A stretch of 64,000 nucleotides of DNA from Streptomyces sp. NBC_01498. GTDB lineage: Bacteria > Actinomycetota > Actinomycetes > Streptomycetales > Streptomycetaceae. The DNA is taken from the NCBI RefSeq assembly GCF_036327775.1, contig NZ_CP109598.1, forward strand, positions 6,491,501 to 6,555,500, read 5' to 3'. Position numbers and translations under genes: made by a program. Each line of letters starts with the position of its first letter. The first letter of the stretch is position 1. Below the pieces are notes generated by a model, which was not told the origin of the DNA, did no database searches, and saw only the letters and a list, made by a program, of their open reading frames with translations. Shown here piece after piece: positions 22,820 to 31,951 of the stretch.

Positions 22820-23605
22820 ATGACGCAGCAGCCGAAGGACAGCGCCGGGGGCGCCCGGCCCGACAGCGGCAGGGTCGCCCTGATCACCGGGGCCAGCCGG
22901 GGCATCGGATACGGCATCGCCGAGGCGTTCGTCGCGCGCGGCGACCGGGTGTGCATCACCGGGCGCGGTGAGGACGCGCTCAAGGAGGCGGTGGAGCGAC
23001 TGGGCGCGGACCGGGTGATCGGCTTCCCCGGCAAGGCGCACGACGAGGCGCACCAGGCCGCCGCCGTCGACCGCGCGATGGAGGCGTTCGGCCGGATCGA
23101 CTATCTGGTGAACAACGCGGGAACGAATCCCGTGTTCGGACCGATCGCCGAGCTCGATCTGGGCGTGGCGCGCAAGGTGTACGAGACCAACGTCATCTCG
23201 GCCCTCGGCTTCGCGCAGCTGACCTGGCGCGCGTGGCAGAAGGAGCACGGCGGTGCGATCGTGAACATCGCCTCCATCGCGGGGGTCTCCGCCGCGCCGT
23301 TCATCGGGGCGTACGGGATGAGCAAGGCGGCCATGGTCAATCTGACCCTCCAGCTGGCGCACGAGTTCGCGCCCGGTGTGCGGGTCAACGCCATCGCCCC
23401 GGCCGTGGTGAAGACCCGGTTCGCGCAGGCGATCTACGAGGGACGGGAGGCCGAGGCCGCCGCCTCGTACCCGCTGGGCCGGCTCGGGATGCCGGAGGAC
23501 GTGGGGGGCGCCGCCGCCTTCCTGACGTCCGACCAGTCGGACTGGATCACCGGGCAGACCCTCGTCGTGGATGGCGGAATTTTTCTCAACGCCGGCGTGC
23601 ACTGA
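22820..23605 (+). CDS. SDR-family oxidoreductase
   Basis: A 261-residue classical SDR with TGASRGIGYGIAEAF, YLVNNAGTNP, the catalytic NIASIAG and YGMSK, and WITGQTLVVDGGIF at the C-terminus. GGGAGA lies 9 nt before the ATG at 22820; the GTG at 22811 is too close to it. It is the second gene of the TetR-operator operon with the FabG-like gene. The linkage of two reductases suggests acyl-CoA or ketoacyl metabolism, but the substrate is not identifiable. Confidence 0.9.
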   Translation: MTQQPKDSAGGARPDSGRVALITGASRGIGYGIAEAFVARGDRVCITGRGEDALKEAVERLGADRVIGFPGKAHDEAHQAAAVDRAMEAFGRIDYLVNNAGTNPVFGPIAELDLGVARKVYETNVISALGFAQLTWRAWQKEHGGAIVNIASIAGVSAAPFIGAYGMSKAAMVNLTLQLAHEFAPGVRVNAIAPAVVKTRFAQAIYEGREAEAAASYPLGRLGMPEDVGGAAAFLTSDQSDWITGQTLVVDGGIFLNAGVH

Positions 23606-23629
23606 CGTATTTTGTTGGCAAATGCTTCA

Positions 23630-23669
23630 AGCGCCCCATCGGACGTGCATATTGAACCGATGGGGCGCT
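23630..23669. terminator. stem-loop after the SDR operon
   Basis: AGCGCCCCATCGG (23630-23642) pairs perfectly with CCGATGGGGCGCT (23657-23669) around a 14-nt AT-richer loop. It lies 24 bp after the SDR stop and 45 bp before the next start, so it probably terminates the SDR operon. No U-tract follows. Confidence 0.75.
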
Positions 23670-23714
23670 GCGGTATGGTCGGCCGACTCGTGGCTGAACA
23701 AGGAGCGTGCGCAC

Positions 23715-25292
23715 GTGTTCAACCGGACCAGTCTGCAGGCCGCTGCAGCCCTCGCGTCCATATCCCTGCTCGCTGGATGTGGCTTGTTCTCTTCGGAGAG
23801 TGCCGAAGAGCAGAAGATCATCGTCGGTACCACCAGTGAGCCGAGCACGCTCGACCCGGCCGCCGCGTGGGACAACTCCTGGGAGCTGTACCGCAACGTC
23901 TTCCAGACCCTCGTGGCCTTCCCGACCGGCAGTACGTCGCCGCAGCCCGACGCCGCCGAGGAGTGCGAGTTCACCGACCCCGCCAACCAGGTCTACCGCT
24001 GCCGGCTGCGCGAGGGCCTGACGTTCTCCAACGGCAACGCACTCGACGCCGCCGCGGTCAAGCACTCCTTCGACCGCATCGTGAAGATCAACGTCAACGG
24101 CGGTCCCAACGGACTTCTCGCCTCGCTCGACAGCGTCACCGCGGACGACGACCGGACGGTCAGCTTCCGGCTGAACAAGCCCGACGCCACCTTCCCCTTC
24201 GTCCTCGCCGCCCCCGCCATGTCGATCGTCGACCCCGCGGAGTACCCGGCGGACAAACTGCGCGAGGACGGCAAGCTCACCGGCTCCGGCCCGTACACGC
24301 TGGAGTCCTACGCGCCCGGCAGCACCGCCGAACTGGGGGAGAACACCAGCTACAAGGGGTTCGCGGACCGCCGGAACAAGGCCGTCACGATCAAGTACTT
24401 CCAGGACTCGGACAACCTCTTCGACGCCCTGAAGGGCAAGGAGATCGACGTCATCTACCGAGGGCTGACCTCGGAGGAAGTCGTCGAGCTGGAACAGAAG
24501 AAGGAAGAGAACGACCATCTCCAGCTGACCGCGACGGTCGGCGCCGACATCCGCTACCTGGTCTTCAACCCGAAGGACAAGGAGGCGGCGAAGCTGCCCG
24601 TACGGCGCGCGGTGGCCCAGGTGGTCGACCGGGGCGCACTGGTGGCCAAGGTCTACCAGGGCACCGCCGAGCCGCTGTACTCCATGGTCCCCAAGGGCAT
24701 CTCCGGGCACGCCACCAGCTTCTTCGACGAGTACGGCGAGCCGGACGTCGACAAGGCGCGCGCCCTTCTCGAAGAGGGCGGCGTCGAGACACCCGTACCG
24801 CTGACCCTCTGGTTCACCACCGACCGTTACGGTTCCGGCACGGTCGCCGAGTTCGCGGAGCTCAAGCGCCAGCTGGAGGCGTCGGGCCTCTTCGAGATCA
24901 CGCTGAAGAGCAAGCCCTGGAAGGACTTCCAGGCGGGCTACCAGAAGGGCGAGTACCCGGTCTTCGGGCGCGGCTGGTTCCCCGACTTCCCGGACCCGGA
25001 CAACTTCGTCGCGCCGTTCGTCGGCAAGAACAACGCGCTCAGCACCCCCTACGAGAGCCCCGAGATCACCACGGAGCTGCTGCCCCAGTCACGGCGCGAG
25101 AGCGACCGTGGCGCGGTCGTCAAGCAGTTCGAACGCGCCCAGGAGATCCTGCTGGAAGACGTACGGCTGCTGCCGCTGTGGCAGGGCAAGCTCTACGTCG
25201 CCGCCTCCCAGGAGATCAACGGCAGCGAGCGGGCGCTGGACCCGCAGACGGTCATGCAGCTGTGGGAGTTCAGCCGGAAGGCCAGCTGGTAG
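23715..25292 (+). CDS. ABC transporter substrate-binding lipoprotein (peptide/Dpp-type, SBP family 5)
   Basis: A 525-residue secreted lipoprotein. The signal peptide ends in a lipobox (ISLLAGC, Cys22). The mature protein shows SBP_bac_5 features: GTTSEPSTLDPAAAWDNS near the start, REGLTFSNGNALDAAAVKHS, GSGPYTLESYAPG and PVRRAVAQVVDRGALV. It would capture oligopeptides or similar solutes outside the membrane. AGGAG lies 9 nt before the GTG at 23715. No permease or ATPase genes adjoin it, so it is an orphan binding protein that must use components encoded elsewhere or act as a sensor. Confidence 0.93.
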   Translation: MFNRTSLQAAAALASISLLAGCGLFSSESAEEQKIIVGTTSEPSTLDPAAAWDNSWELYRNVFQTLVAFPTGSTSPQPDAAEECEFTDPANQVYRCRLREGLTFSNGNALDAAAVKHSFDRIVKINVNGGPNGLLASLDSVTADDDRTVSFRLNKPDATFPFVLAAPAMSIVDPAEYPADKLREDGKLTGSGPYTLESYAPGSTAELGENTSYKGFADRRNKAVTIKYFQDSDNLFDALKGKEIDVIYRGLTSEEVVELEQKKEENDHLQLTATVGADIRYLVFNPKDKEAAKLPVRRAVAQVVDRGALVAKVYQGTAEPLYSMVPKGISGHATSFFDEYGEPDVDKARALLEEGGVETPVPLTLWFTTDRYGSGTVAEFAELKRQLEASGLFEITLKSKPWKDFQAGYQKGEYPVFGRGWFPDFPDPDNFVAPFVGKNNALSTPYESPEITTELLPQSRRESDRGAVVKQFERAQEILLEDVRLLPLWQGKLYVAASQEINGSERALDPQTVMQLWEFSRKASW

Positions 25293-25482
25293 GAGCACGG
25301 AGCGGCGGGTCCGGTCCCCGGGCCCGCCGACGGCTCCGGTCGCGGGCGGCCGCCGGATCGGCCGCGCCCCCGGGCCGGGTCCTCGGCCGGGCCCGGGGCG
25401 GCAGGGCTGGCGGACACGATTGTCAGTGGTCACCGGTAGGTTCAGCAGTGGTCCAACTGATCGCTTACCGGAGGTTGTTCAC

Positions 25483-26166
25483 GTGACCGACACCGACATG
25501 CTGCCCGAATCCTGGCGCGGCGTCCTCGGCGGGGAACTGCAGAAGCCCTACTTCAAGGAGCTCACCGAGTTCGTCGAGGAAGAGCGGTCGAAGGGGCCGG
25601 TGTACCCCCCGCGCGACGAGGTGTTCGCCGCGCTCGACGCCACTCCGTACGACGGGGTGAAGGTCCTGGTCCTCGGCCAGGACCCGTATCACGGCGAGGG
25701 CCAGGGCCACGGCCTCTGCTTCTCCGTGCGGCCCGGCGTGCGCACGCCTCCCTCCCTGCGGAACATCTACAAGGAGATGAAGGAGGAGCTGGGCCACCCG
25801 GTCCCGGACAACGGCTATCTGATGCCGTGGGCCGAGCAGGGTGTCCTGCTGCTCAACGCGGTGCTGACGGTCCGCTCCGGCGAGGCCAACTCCCACAAGG
25901 GCAAGGGCTGGGAGACGTTCACGGACGCGGTGATCCGCGCGGTCGACGCCCGGCCCGACCCGGCGGTCTTCGTGCTCTGGGGCGCGTACGCGCAGAAGAA
26001 GCTGCCGCTGATCGACGAGACACGGCATGTCGTCGTCAAGGGCGCGCACCCGTCGCCGCTGTCGGCGAAGAAGTTCTTCGGCTCGCGACCGTTCACCCAG
26101 ATCGACGCCGCGATCGCCGCGCAGGGTCACTCCCCGATCGACTGGCGGGTCCCGGACCTGGGCTGA
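25483..26166 (+). CDS. ung: uracil-DNA glycosylase, family 1
   Basis: A 227-residue UDG that removes uracil from DNA to start base-excision repair. Key motifs are present: the water-activating loop GQDPYHGEGQGHGLCFSV, the uracil-binding LLLNAVLTVR with Asn, and the DNA-intercalating HPSPLSAKKFFGSRPF. GGAGG lies 8 nt before the GTG at 25483. It is monocistronic by spacing. Streptomycetes often carry two ung-like genes; whether this is the main copy cannot be told. Confidence 0.95.
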   Translation: MTDTDMLPESWRGVLGGELQKPYFKELTEFVEEERSKGPVYPPRDEVFAALDATPYDGVKVLVLGQDPYHGEGQGHGLCFSVRPGVRTPPSLRNIYKEMKEELGHPVPDNGYLMPWAEQGVLLLNAVLTVRSGEANSHKGKGWETFTDAVIRAVDARPDPAVFVLWGAYAQKKLPLIDETRHVVVKGAHPSPLSAKKFFGSRPFTQIDAAIAAQGHSPIDWRVPDLG

Positions 26167-26287
26167 CCGTTCCCCGCCGCGCCCGGTGGTCCGCGCCGGG
26201 CAGGTGAGCCTGAGCGGGATCGCCGGCCGGGGCGGTTAGCGTCGGGCCGGACGGGATCGGACCGGACGGGCGCGGGAGGCGGCAGAC

Positions 26288-26782
26288 ATGGAGCGGCGCG
26301 AGAGGGTGGAGGGCTCCGTCCCGACCAGGATCGGCCAGGCGGTCATGCTGCTCCACGGCGGTGACCGCGAGGAGGCGCGCAACCGGTTCGGCGAGCTGTG
26401 GGCCGAGATCGCCGAGTGCGGCGAGCCGCTCCACCGCTGCACGCTCGCGCACTACATGGCGGACACCCAGGACGACCCCGGCGACGAGCTGGCCTGGGAC
26501 CTGCGCGCCCTGACGGCGGCGGAGGGACCGTCGTCCACGGCGCGCACCTCCCCGCCCTCCCCCGAACTACGGGCCTTCTACCCCTCGCTCCACCTGAACC
26601 TGGCCGCCGACTACCTCAAACTCCACCGTCCCGACACGGCCCGGCTCCATCTCTCCCTGGCCCGCGAGGCCGCGCACGCCCTGGGGGACGACGGGGACGC
26701 CGCACCCGGCAGGGAGGACGCGTACGGCGACGGGGTACGGGCGGCGATCCGCCGGCTGGAGCGGCGACTGCTGGAGGAGTAG
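26288..26782 (+). CDS. TPR-like conserved hypothetical protein
   Basis: A 164-residue helical protein with two tetratricopeptide-like units: IGQAVMLLHGGDREEARNRF and FYPSLHLNLAADYLKLHRPD with ARLHLSLAREAAHALGDDG. The phrase HRCTLAHYMADTQDDPGDEL between them is characteristic of a small actinobacterial family of unknown function. ATG at 26288; TTAGCGT at about 26237 may be its -10 region. A protein-protein interaction role is likely from the fold only. Confidence 0.8.
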   Translation: MERRERVEGSVPTRIGQAVMLLHGGDREEARNRFGELWAEIAECGEPLHRCTLAHYMADTQDDPGDELAWDLRALTAAEGPSSTARTSPPSPELRAFYPSLHLNLAADYLKLHRPDTARLHLSLAREAAHALGDDGDAAPGREDAYGDGVRAAIRRLERRLLEE

Positions 26783-26793
26783 GAACGGCCCGG

Positions 26794-27252
26794 TCACCGG
26801 CCGTACACCCGGTCGCAGAGACGGCTCTGCGCGCTGTCCGGCGCCCAGTCCCCGTACCGCTCGCCGAGCGCGCAGGGCCCGGCGCCCGGCTCCGGGAGCG
26901 GGGGCAGCGCGGGCAGCCCCGGCAGGACCGCCGGGACACGCGGCACGGAGGGCGCGGGCGCGGCGGACGGTGCGGGCCGCGCGGGGACCGGTGCGGCCGC
27001 CGGACGGCGGGGCGGATCGGACGGCGGGGGTACGGGGCCGGGCACCGGCCGCCGTGACGGGCCCGTGGCCTCCAGGACCGCGTGGGCCGGCGGCTGGGTG
27101 ATCCGCGGCCCCGGGTCCGCCCGCGCGGGAGCCCCGCGTACGGAACCGGTCCCCGGCCCCTCCCCGGGCGCCACGGCCACACAGGCCGGGACACCGCCGA
27201 CCGCCGCCACACCGAGCAGGAGCACCGCTGTCGTTCTCGTTCGCCGTGTCAC
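26794..27252 (-). CDS. Pro-rich secreted or lipoprotein-like hypothetical protein
   Basis: A 152-residue protein. The N-terminus VTRRTRTTAVLLLGVAAV is followed by GGVPACVAVAPG, which is a signal peptide with a possible lipobox (VPAC). A long Pro/Ala-rich low-complexity stretch follows (PVPGPVPPPSDPPRRP, ALPPLPEPG), then a short ordered end with two Cys (GPCALGERYGDWA and SRLCDRVYGR). The GTG at 27252 gives a normal signal peptide; the longer frame upstream does not. The Cys-bearing tail resembles small secreted actinobacterial proteins. Function is unknown. Confidence 0.7.
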   Translation of the reverse strand: MTRRTRTTAVLLLGVAAVGGVPACVAVAPGEGPGTGSVRGAPARADPGPRITQPPAHAVLEATGPSRRPVPGPVPPPSDPPRRPAAAPVPARPAPSAAPAPSVPRVPAVLPGLPALPPLPEPGAGPCALGERYGDWAPDSAQSRLCDRVYGR

Positions 27253-27516
27253 GCCGCCCACTCTGCTGGCCGGGGCGGCGTCCCGGAGCCTGAACCGCAC
27301 GGCGTAACCCGCACGGGTGACACGGCCCGTCCCCGGACCACGGGCGGACCCCGTGAAGGCGGGCCCGCTACCACGACCGGACCGTGTCCGCCGGGGCCGC
27401 CGGACCGCCCCGGGCGCCGCTCGCGCGCCCGTATGCTGCGGGCCAGGGGCCCCGGGACGGACCCGCGCGCGACCGCGCGGGGGACGGGGCCGCCGCGAGG
27501 CGACAGGGAGACTCAC

Positions 27517-28422
27517 GTGAAACTCGGGTGCATAGGGCTCGGCGACATCGCGCAGAAGGCGTATCTGCCGGTGCTCACCACACTGCCGGGGACCGAACTG
27601 CATCTCCAGACCCGCACCCCGGCCACCCTCACCCGGGTCGGCGAGGCCCACCACGTCCCCGGGGAGCGGCTGCACACCGATCTCGGCTCACTGATCGCGC
27701 AGGGGCTGGACGCCGCGTTCGTCCACGCGCCGACCTCCGCGCACGCGGAGATCGTCACCCGGCTCCTGGAGGCGGGGGTGCCGGCTTTCGTGGACAAGCC
27801 CCTCGCGTACGAACTCGGCGACTCCGAGCGGCTGGTCGCGCTCGCCGAGGAGCGCGGGACCAGCCTGGCCGTCGGCTTCAACCGGCGTTACGCGCCCGCG
27901 TACGCGCAGTGCCTGGAGCACCCGCGCGAGCTGATCCTGATGCAGAAGAACCGGGTCGGACTGCCCGAGGACGCCCGCACGCTCGTCCTGGACGACTTCA
28001 TCCACGTGGTGGACACCCTGCGGTTCCTGGTCCCCGGCCCGGTCGAGCACATCGACGTCCGGTCCCGGACCCGCGAGGGCCTGACCCATCACGTGGTGCT
28101 CCAGCTGTCCGGCGACGGCTTCACCGCCCTCGGCACGATGAACCGCATGAACGGCTCCACCGAGGAGATCCTCGAAGTCTCCGGCCAGGACACCAAGCGG
28201 GCCGTCCACCATCTCGCCGAGATCGTCGACCACAAGGGCCAGCCCAGTGTCCGCAGACGGGGCGACTGGGTGCCGGTGCCCCGGCAGCGCGGCATCGAAC
28301 AGTGCGTGCTGGCGTTCCTGGACGCCGTTCGCGCGGGGAAGACACTCGGCGCCCGGGACGCCCTGCTGACGCACGAGCTGTGCGAACACGTGGTGCGGGA
28401 GGTACGGGCGCAGGCCGGCTGA
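27517..28422 (+). CDS. Gfo/Idh/MocA-family oxidoreductase
   Basis: A 301-residue NAD(P)-dependent dehydrogenase: Rossmann start KLGCIGLGDIAQKAYLPVL, the EKP-equivalent AFVDKPLAYELGDSE, GFNRRYAPAY, and the C-terminal domain with DDFIHVVDTLRFL, which holds the expected acidic and His residues. AGGGAG lies 6 nt before the GTG at 27517. Members oxidise sugars, inositols or virulence-type substrates; this one is closest in style to the short VirK/GFO-like actinobacterial proteins, and the substrate is unknown. It stands alone. Confidence 0.9.
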   Translation: MKLGCIGLGDIAQKAYLPVLTTLPGTELHLQTRTPATLTRVGEAHHVPGERLHTDLGSLIAQGLDAAFVHAPTSAHAEIVTRLLEAGVPAFVDKPLAYELGDSERLVALAEERGTSLAVGFNRRYAPAYAQCLEHPRELILMQKNRVGLPEDARTLVLDDFIHVVDTLRFLVPGPVEHIDVRSRTREGLTHHVVLQLSGDGFTALGTMNRMNGSTEEILEVSGQDTKRAVHHLAEIVDHKGQPSVRRRGDWVPVPRQRGIEQCVLAFLDAVRAGKTLGARDALLTHELCEHVVREVRAQAG

Positions 28423-28459
28423 AGCGACCGCGCGTACCGCGTCGGGGACCGGCGGCGCG

Positions 28460-28630
28460 CTACGCGGCCTCGTCGACGGAGCCGTCCAGCGCCGCGGCCC
28501 ATTCCCGCAGCAGGACTTCGTACTCCTCGGCCGGCCACGTGCCGCCGGCCGCGTCGACCAGCGCGCGGATGCGCTCGTTGGCCGCGACGGCGCCGGACGC
28601 CGCGGGAGCGGAGGAGGAAGTGGTGGACAT
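28460..28630 (-). CDS. small conserved hypothetical protein (56 aa)
   Basis: A 56-residue acidic protein with a low-complexity Ser/Ala start followed by IRALVDAAGGTWPAEEYEVL and LREWAAALDGSVDEAA. The ordered second half resembles a helical mini-domain often seen as a standalone small protein in streptomycetes. The ATG at 28630 is the only sensible start. No function can be assigned; coding character is supported by codon bias and a normal start and stop. Confidence 0.65.
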   Translation of the reverse strand: MSTTSSSAPAASGAVAANERIRALVDAAGGTWPAEEYEVLLREWAAALDGSVDEAA

Positions 28631-28857
28631 GCGCCAACGGTACGGCGCGCCGTGACCTTCCCGTGCCGTCCGGGGAGCGGCATACCTCACACACGGAGCG
28701 TGCAACCCCACGGTGTGTCAGCTCCGATCCCAGTGTTCCCAAGGGTTCTGACCGCCGCCGGACGCTTCGGGAGCGGGCGGCGGGCAAACGTGTCCTTGCG
28801 CACACCGGGTGCTCGAACGCTCCCGGAGAGAAACCGGAAGGTCTCCGTCCGGTGCGG

Positions 28858-29730
28858 TCAGCCGCCCGACTCGCCCGCGTGCGGGCTCAGCGTGTCCGTA
28901 CCGACGAGCACGAACAGGGCGATGCCGAGCAGGATCCGGTAGATCACGAACGGCATGAAGCTCTTGGTGGTGATGAATTTCATGAACCACGCGATAACGG
29001 CGTATCCCACCACGAAAGCCACAATCGTCGCGAAGATCGTCGGGCCCCACGAGACATGCCCCTCGCCGGCGTCCTTCAACTCGAAGGCCCCGGAGGCCAG
29101 TACGGCCGGGATCGCCAGCAGGAAGGAGTACCGCGCCGCCGCCTCGCGGGTGTAGCCCATCAGCAGACCGCCACTGATCGTCGCACCCGAGCGCGAGACA
29201 CCCGGCACCAGCGCCATCGCCTGGCAGAAACCGAAGATCAGACCGTCCCTGACACCCAGTTCCTTCAGCGACTTGCGCTCCTTGACCGCGCGGTGCTTCC
29301 CGCCCGCCTCGTCACGCGCCGCCAGCCGGTCCGCGATGCCGAGGATCACGCCCATCACGATCAGCGTCGTCGCGATCAGCCGCAGATCCCGGAACGGCCC
29401 CTCGATCTGGTCCTTGAACGTCAGCCCGAGCACACCGATGGGAATCGAACCGACGATCACCAGCCAGCCCATCTTGGCGTCGTGGTCGGAGCGCATCGCC
29501 TTGTTCGTCAGCGAACGGGACCAGGCCGACACGATCCGCGCGATGTCCTTGCGGAAGTAGATGAGGACGGCCGCCTCGGTGCCGATCTGGGTGATCGCGG
29601 TGAACGCCGCGCCCGGATCGTGCCAGCCCGCGAACGCGGCCGTGAGCCGCAGATGCGCGCTGGAGGAGATGGGCAGGAACTCGGTCAGCCCCTGGACGAG
29701 TCCGAGGATGAGTGATTCGAACCAAGACAT
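28858..29730 (-). CDS. uppP: undecaprenyl-diphosphatase UppP (BacA)
   Basis: A 290-residue polytopic membrane enzyme that dephosphorylates undecaprenyl diphosphate to recycle the lipid carrier for peptidoglycan; extra copies raise bacitracin tolerance. The (E/Q)xxxE motif is present as QGLTEFLPISSSAH and the second motif as PGVSRSGATISGG. About eight membrane segments are visible (for example LIATTLIVMGVILGIADRL, TIFATIVAFVVGYAVIAW). ATG at 29730. Monocistronic, divergent from mutA with a 340-bp gap. Confidence 0.95.
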   Translation of the reverse strand: MSWFESLILGLVQGLTEFLPISSSAHLRLTAAFAGWHDPGAAFTAITQIGTEAAVLIYFRKDIARIVSAWSRSLTNKAMRSDHDAKMGWLVIVGSIPIGVLGLTFKDQIEGPFRDLRLIATTLIVMGVILGIADRLAARDEAGGKHRAVKERKSLKELGVRDGLIFGFCQAMALVPGVSRSGATISGGLLMGYTREAAARYSFLLAIPAVLASGAFELKDAGEGHVSWGPTIFATIVAFVVGYAVIAWFMKFITTKSFMPFVIYRILLGIALFVLVGTDTLSPHAGESGG

Positions 29731-30070
29731 TGGGTGCTACGCCATCCAAGAAAAGATCGTGCACCGGCCGGTGTGAACACGGGGCAGTGGCGGGTTGCGG
29801 ACAAAAAATAAGCGCGCGTAATCGCTCGTCTGCTCGGGTGTGTGGAGGGGCCATCACGCGCCGGTCTGGGGCAGCGTAGCCGCTGCGGATTACGGGCCGG
29901 TGCCACCCCCCTTCCCGGGCACGGGACACGCACGGGCGGGCCCGTACCGGGGTGATGAGGGGGCGACAGGGGGGCGCACAGGGGGGCAGTCGGGGGGCGT
30001 ACGGAGGGGAGGCCAAGGTCACATCGGTTCGCCCTGCTGACGCTCCGGCGCGCTGCCCTAGCATCTCGGC
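29731..30070. other. divergent intergenic region uppP / mutA
   Basis: There is no gene in this 340-bp stretch. The mutA promoter lies at its right end (30037-30064). An A-rich patch (GACAAAAAATAAGCG near 29800) stands out against the GC-rich background and may belong to the uppP promoter. Confidence 0.45.
30037..30064 (+). promoter_or_regulatory. promoter of the mutAB operon, probably leaderless
   Basis: CTGACG (30037-30042), 16 bp and TAGCAT (30059-30064) form a sigma-70-like promoter. The ATG of mutA begins 7 bp after the -10 box and no ribosome-binding site precedes it, so transcription probably starts at or next to the start codon. Confidence 0.6.
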
Positions 30071-31951
30071 ATGACGCTCCTGCCCGACAGAGGGCTTTCG
30101 CTGGCAGCCGAGTTCCCCGAGCCGACCCATGAACAGTGGCAGGGTCTGGTCGCAGGGGTCCTCCGGAAATCCGGTCGGGACGTCTCGGGGACCGCCGCCG
30201 AGGACGCACTGTCGACAACGATCGAGGACGGACTGACCACCCGTCCGCTCTACACCGCCGCCGACGACCCGGGCGACGGCGGCCTCCCCGGCTTCGCGCC
30301 GTTCACCCGGGCCGCCACCCCCGGCGGCCCCGCGCCCGGCGGCTGGGACGTACGCCAGCGCCACGCCCGCACCGACGCCGCCCGCACCAACGAGGCCGTC
30401 CTGGAAGACCTGACGGGCGGCGCCACCTCGCTGTGGCTGGCGGTCGGGGCGGCGGGTGTACCCGTCTCCGGCCTGGCCGACGCCCTCGACGGCGTGTACC
30501 TCGACCTCGCCCCCGTCGCCCTCGACGCCGGCGACGAATTCCCGGACGCCGCACGCGCGTTGCTCGCCCTGATCGACGAGCGCGGCGTCGCACGCCCGGA
30601 AGCGCGCGGCACCCTCGGCGCCGACCCGCTCGGCCGCCTCGCCCGTACCGGCGAGGAGACCCCCGGCCTCCAGGACGCCGCGGCCGAACTCGCCGCGCTC
30701 TGCGACCGGGAGTACCCCGGACTGCGCGCCCTCGTCGTCGACGCGCTGCCCTACCACGAGGCCGGCGGCTCCGCCGTCCAGGAACTCGGCTGCTCCCTCG
30801 CCGCCGGAGTCGCCGCCCTGCGGGACCTCGACGCCGCCGGACTCCCCGTCGAAACGGCCTGCCGCCAGCTGGAGTTCCGGTACGCGGCCACCGCCGACCA
30901 GTTCCTCACCATCGCCAAACTGCGCGCCGCCCGCCGGCTCTGGGCCCGGGTCGCCGAGGTCGCCGGGGCCGGACCCGCCGGCGCCGCCCAGCGCCAGCAC
31001 GCCGTCACCTCCCCGGTGATGATGACCCGCCGGGACCCGTGGGTGAACATGCTGCGCACCACCGTCGCCTCGCTGGCCGCCGGCGTCGGCGGCGCCGACG
31101 CCGTGACCGTGCTGCCCTTCGACCACACACTCGGACTGCCGGACTCCTTCGCCCGGCGGATCGCCCGCAACACCTCGACCATCCTCATCGAGGAGTCCCA
31201 CCTCGGCCGGGTCATCGACCCGGCGGGCGGCTCCTGGTACGTCGAGCGGCTCACCGACGACCTCGCGCACGCCGCCTGGGCCTGGTTCCAGGAGATCGAA
31301 CGGGCCGGCGGCCAGCGCGCCGCGCTGCGCGACGGCCTCGTCGCCGAACGCCTCGCCGCGACCTGGGCGGCCCGCTCCGAGAAGCTGGCCCGCCGCCGCG
31401 AACCGGTCACCGGCGTCAGCGAGTTCCCCCTCCTCGCCGAGACCCCCGTCGTCCGCGACACACCGCCCCCGGCCGCGACCGGCGGACTGCCCACCGTCCA
31501 CCGCGACGACGCCTTCGAGGCCCTGCGCGCCCGCTCCGACGCGCACCTCGCCGCGACCGGCGCCCGCCCCCGGGTCCTGCTGGCCGCCCTCGGCCCGGCC
31601 GCCGCGCACACGACACGCGCGACCTTCGCGTCGAACCTCTTCCAGTCCGGCGGCATCGAACCGGTGCACGACCCGGTCACCGTCGACACCGCCACCGCCG
31701 CCGACGCACTCACCCGCGCCGGCACCACCGTCGCCTGCCTCTGCTCCAGCGACGCGCTCTACGCCGAACAGGCCGAACAGGTCGCCGCGGCACTGAAATC
31801 CGCCGGCGCCACCCGCGTCTACCTCGCGGGGCGCCCCGGCGACCTGCGCGAGACCCTCACCCGGGCCGGAGTGGACGCGTTCGTCGCCGCGGGCGACGAC
31901 GCCGTCGCCGTACTCACGGCCGCCCTCGACCACATGGGAGTGGCGCGATGA
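30071..31951 (+). CDS. mutA: methylmalonyl-CoA mutase small subunit
   Basis: A 626-residue non-catalytic subunit of adenosylcobalamin-dependent methylmalonyl-CoA mutase, which interconverts succinyl-CoA and (R)-methylmalonyl-CoA. It shares the TIM-barrel plan of MutB ([58 protein letters not shown]) but its C-terminal B12-fold lacks the DxHxxG cobalamin motif, as expected. Start at a probably leaderless ATG; the stop overlaps the mutB ATG by 4 bp. Methylmalonyl-CoA supply for polyketides and odd-chain or valine catabolism are the usual roles. Confidence 0.95.
   Translation: MTLLPDRGLSLAAEFPEPTHEQWQGLVAGVLRKSGRDVSGTAAEDALSTTIEDGLTTRPLYTAADDPGDGGLPGFAPFTRAATPGGPAPGGWDVRQRHARTDAARTNEAVLEDLTGGATSLWLAVGAAGVPVSGLADALDGVYLDLAPVALDAGDEFPDAARALLALIDERGVARPEARGTLGADPLGRLARTGEETPGLQDAAAELAALCDREYPGLRALVVDALPYHEAGGSAVQELGCSLAAGVAALRDLDAAGLPVETACRQLEFRYAATADQFLTIAKLRAARRLWARVAEVAGAGPAGAAQRQHAVTSPVMMTRRDPWVNMLRTTVASLAAGVGGADAVTVLPFDHTLGLPDSFARRIARNTSTILIEESHLGRVIDPAGGSWYVERLTDDLAHAAWAWFQEIERAGGQRAALRDGLVAERLAATWAARSEKLARRREPVTGVSEFPLLAETPVVRDTPPPAATGGLPTVHRDDAFEALRARSDAHLAATGARPRVLLAALGPAAAHTTRATFASNLFQSGGIEPVHDPVTVDTATAADALTRAGTTVACLCSSDALYAEQAEQVAAALKSAGATRVYLAGRPGDLRETLTRAGVDAFVAAGDDAVAVLTAALDHMGVAR

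Noticed and set aside
29312..31933. 873-codon minus-strand open frame opposite mutA
   Set aside because: Antisense shadow: Gly/Ala/Val-rich, no motif, overlaps both mutA and the uppP end.
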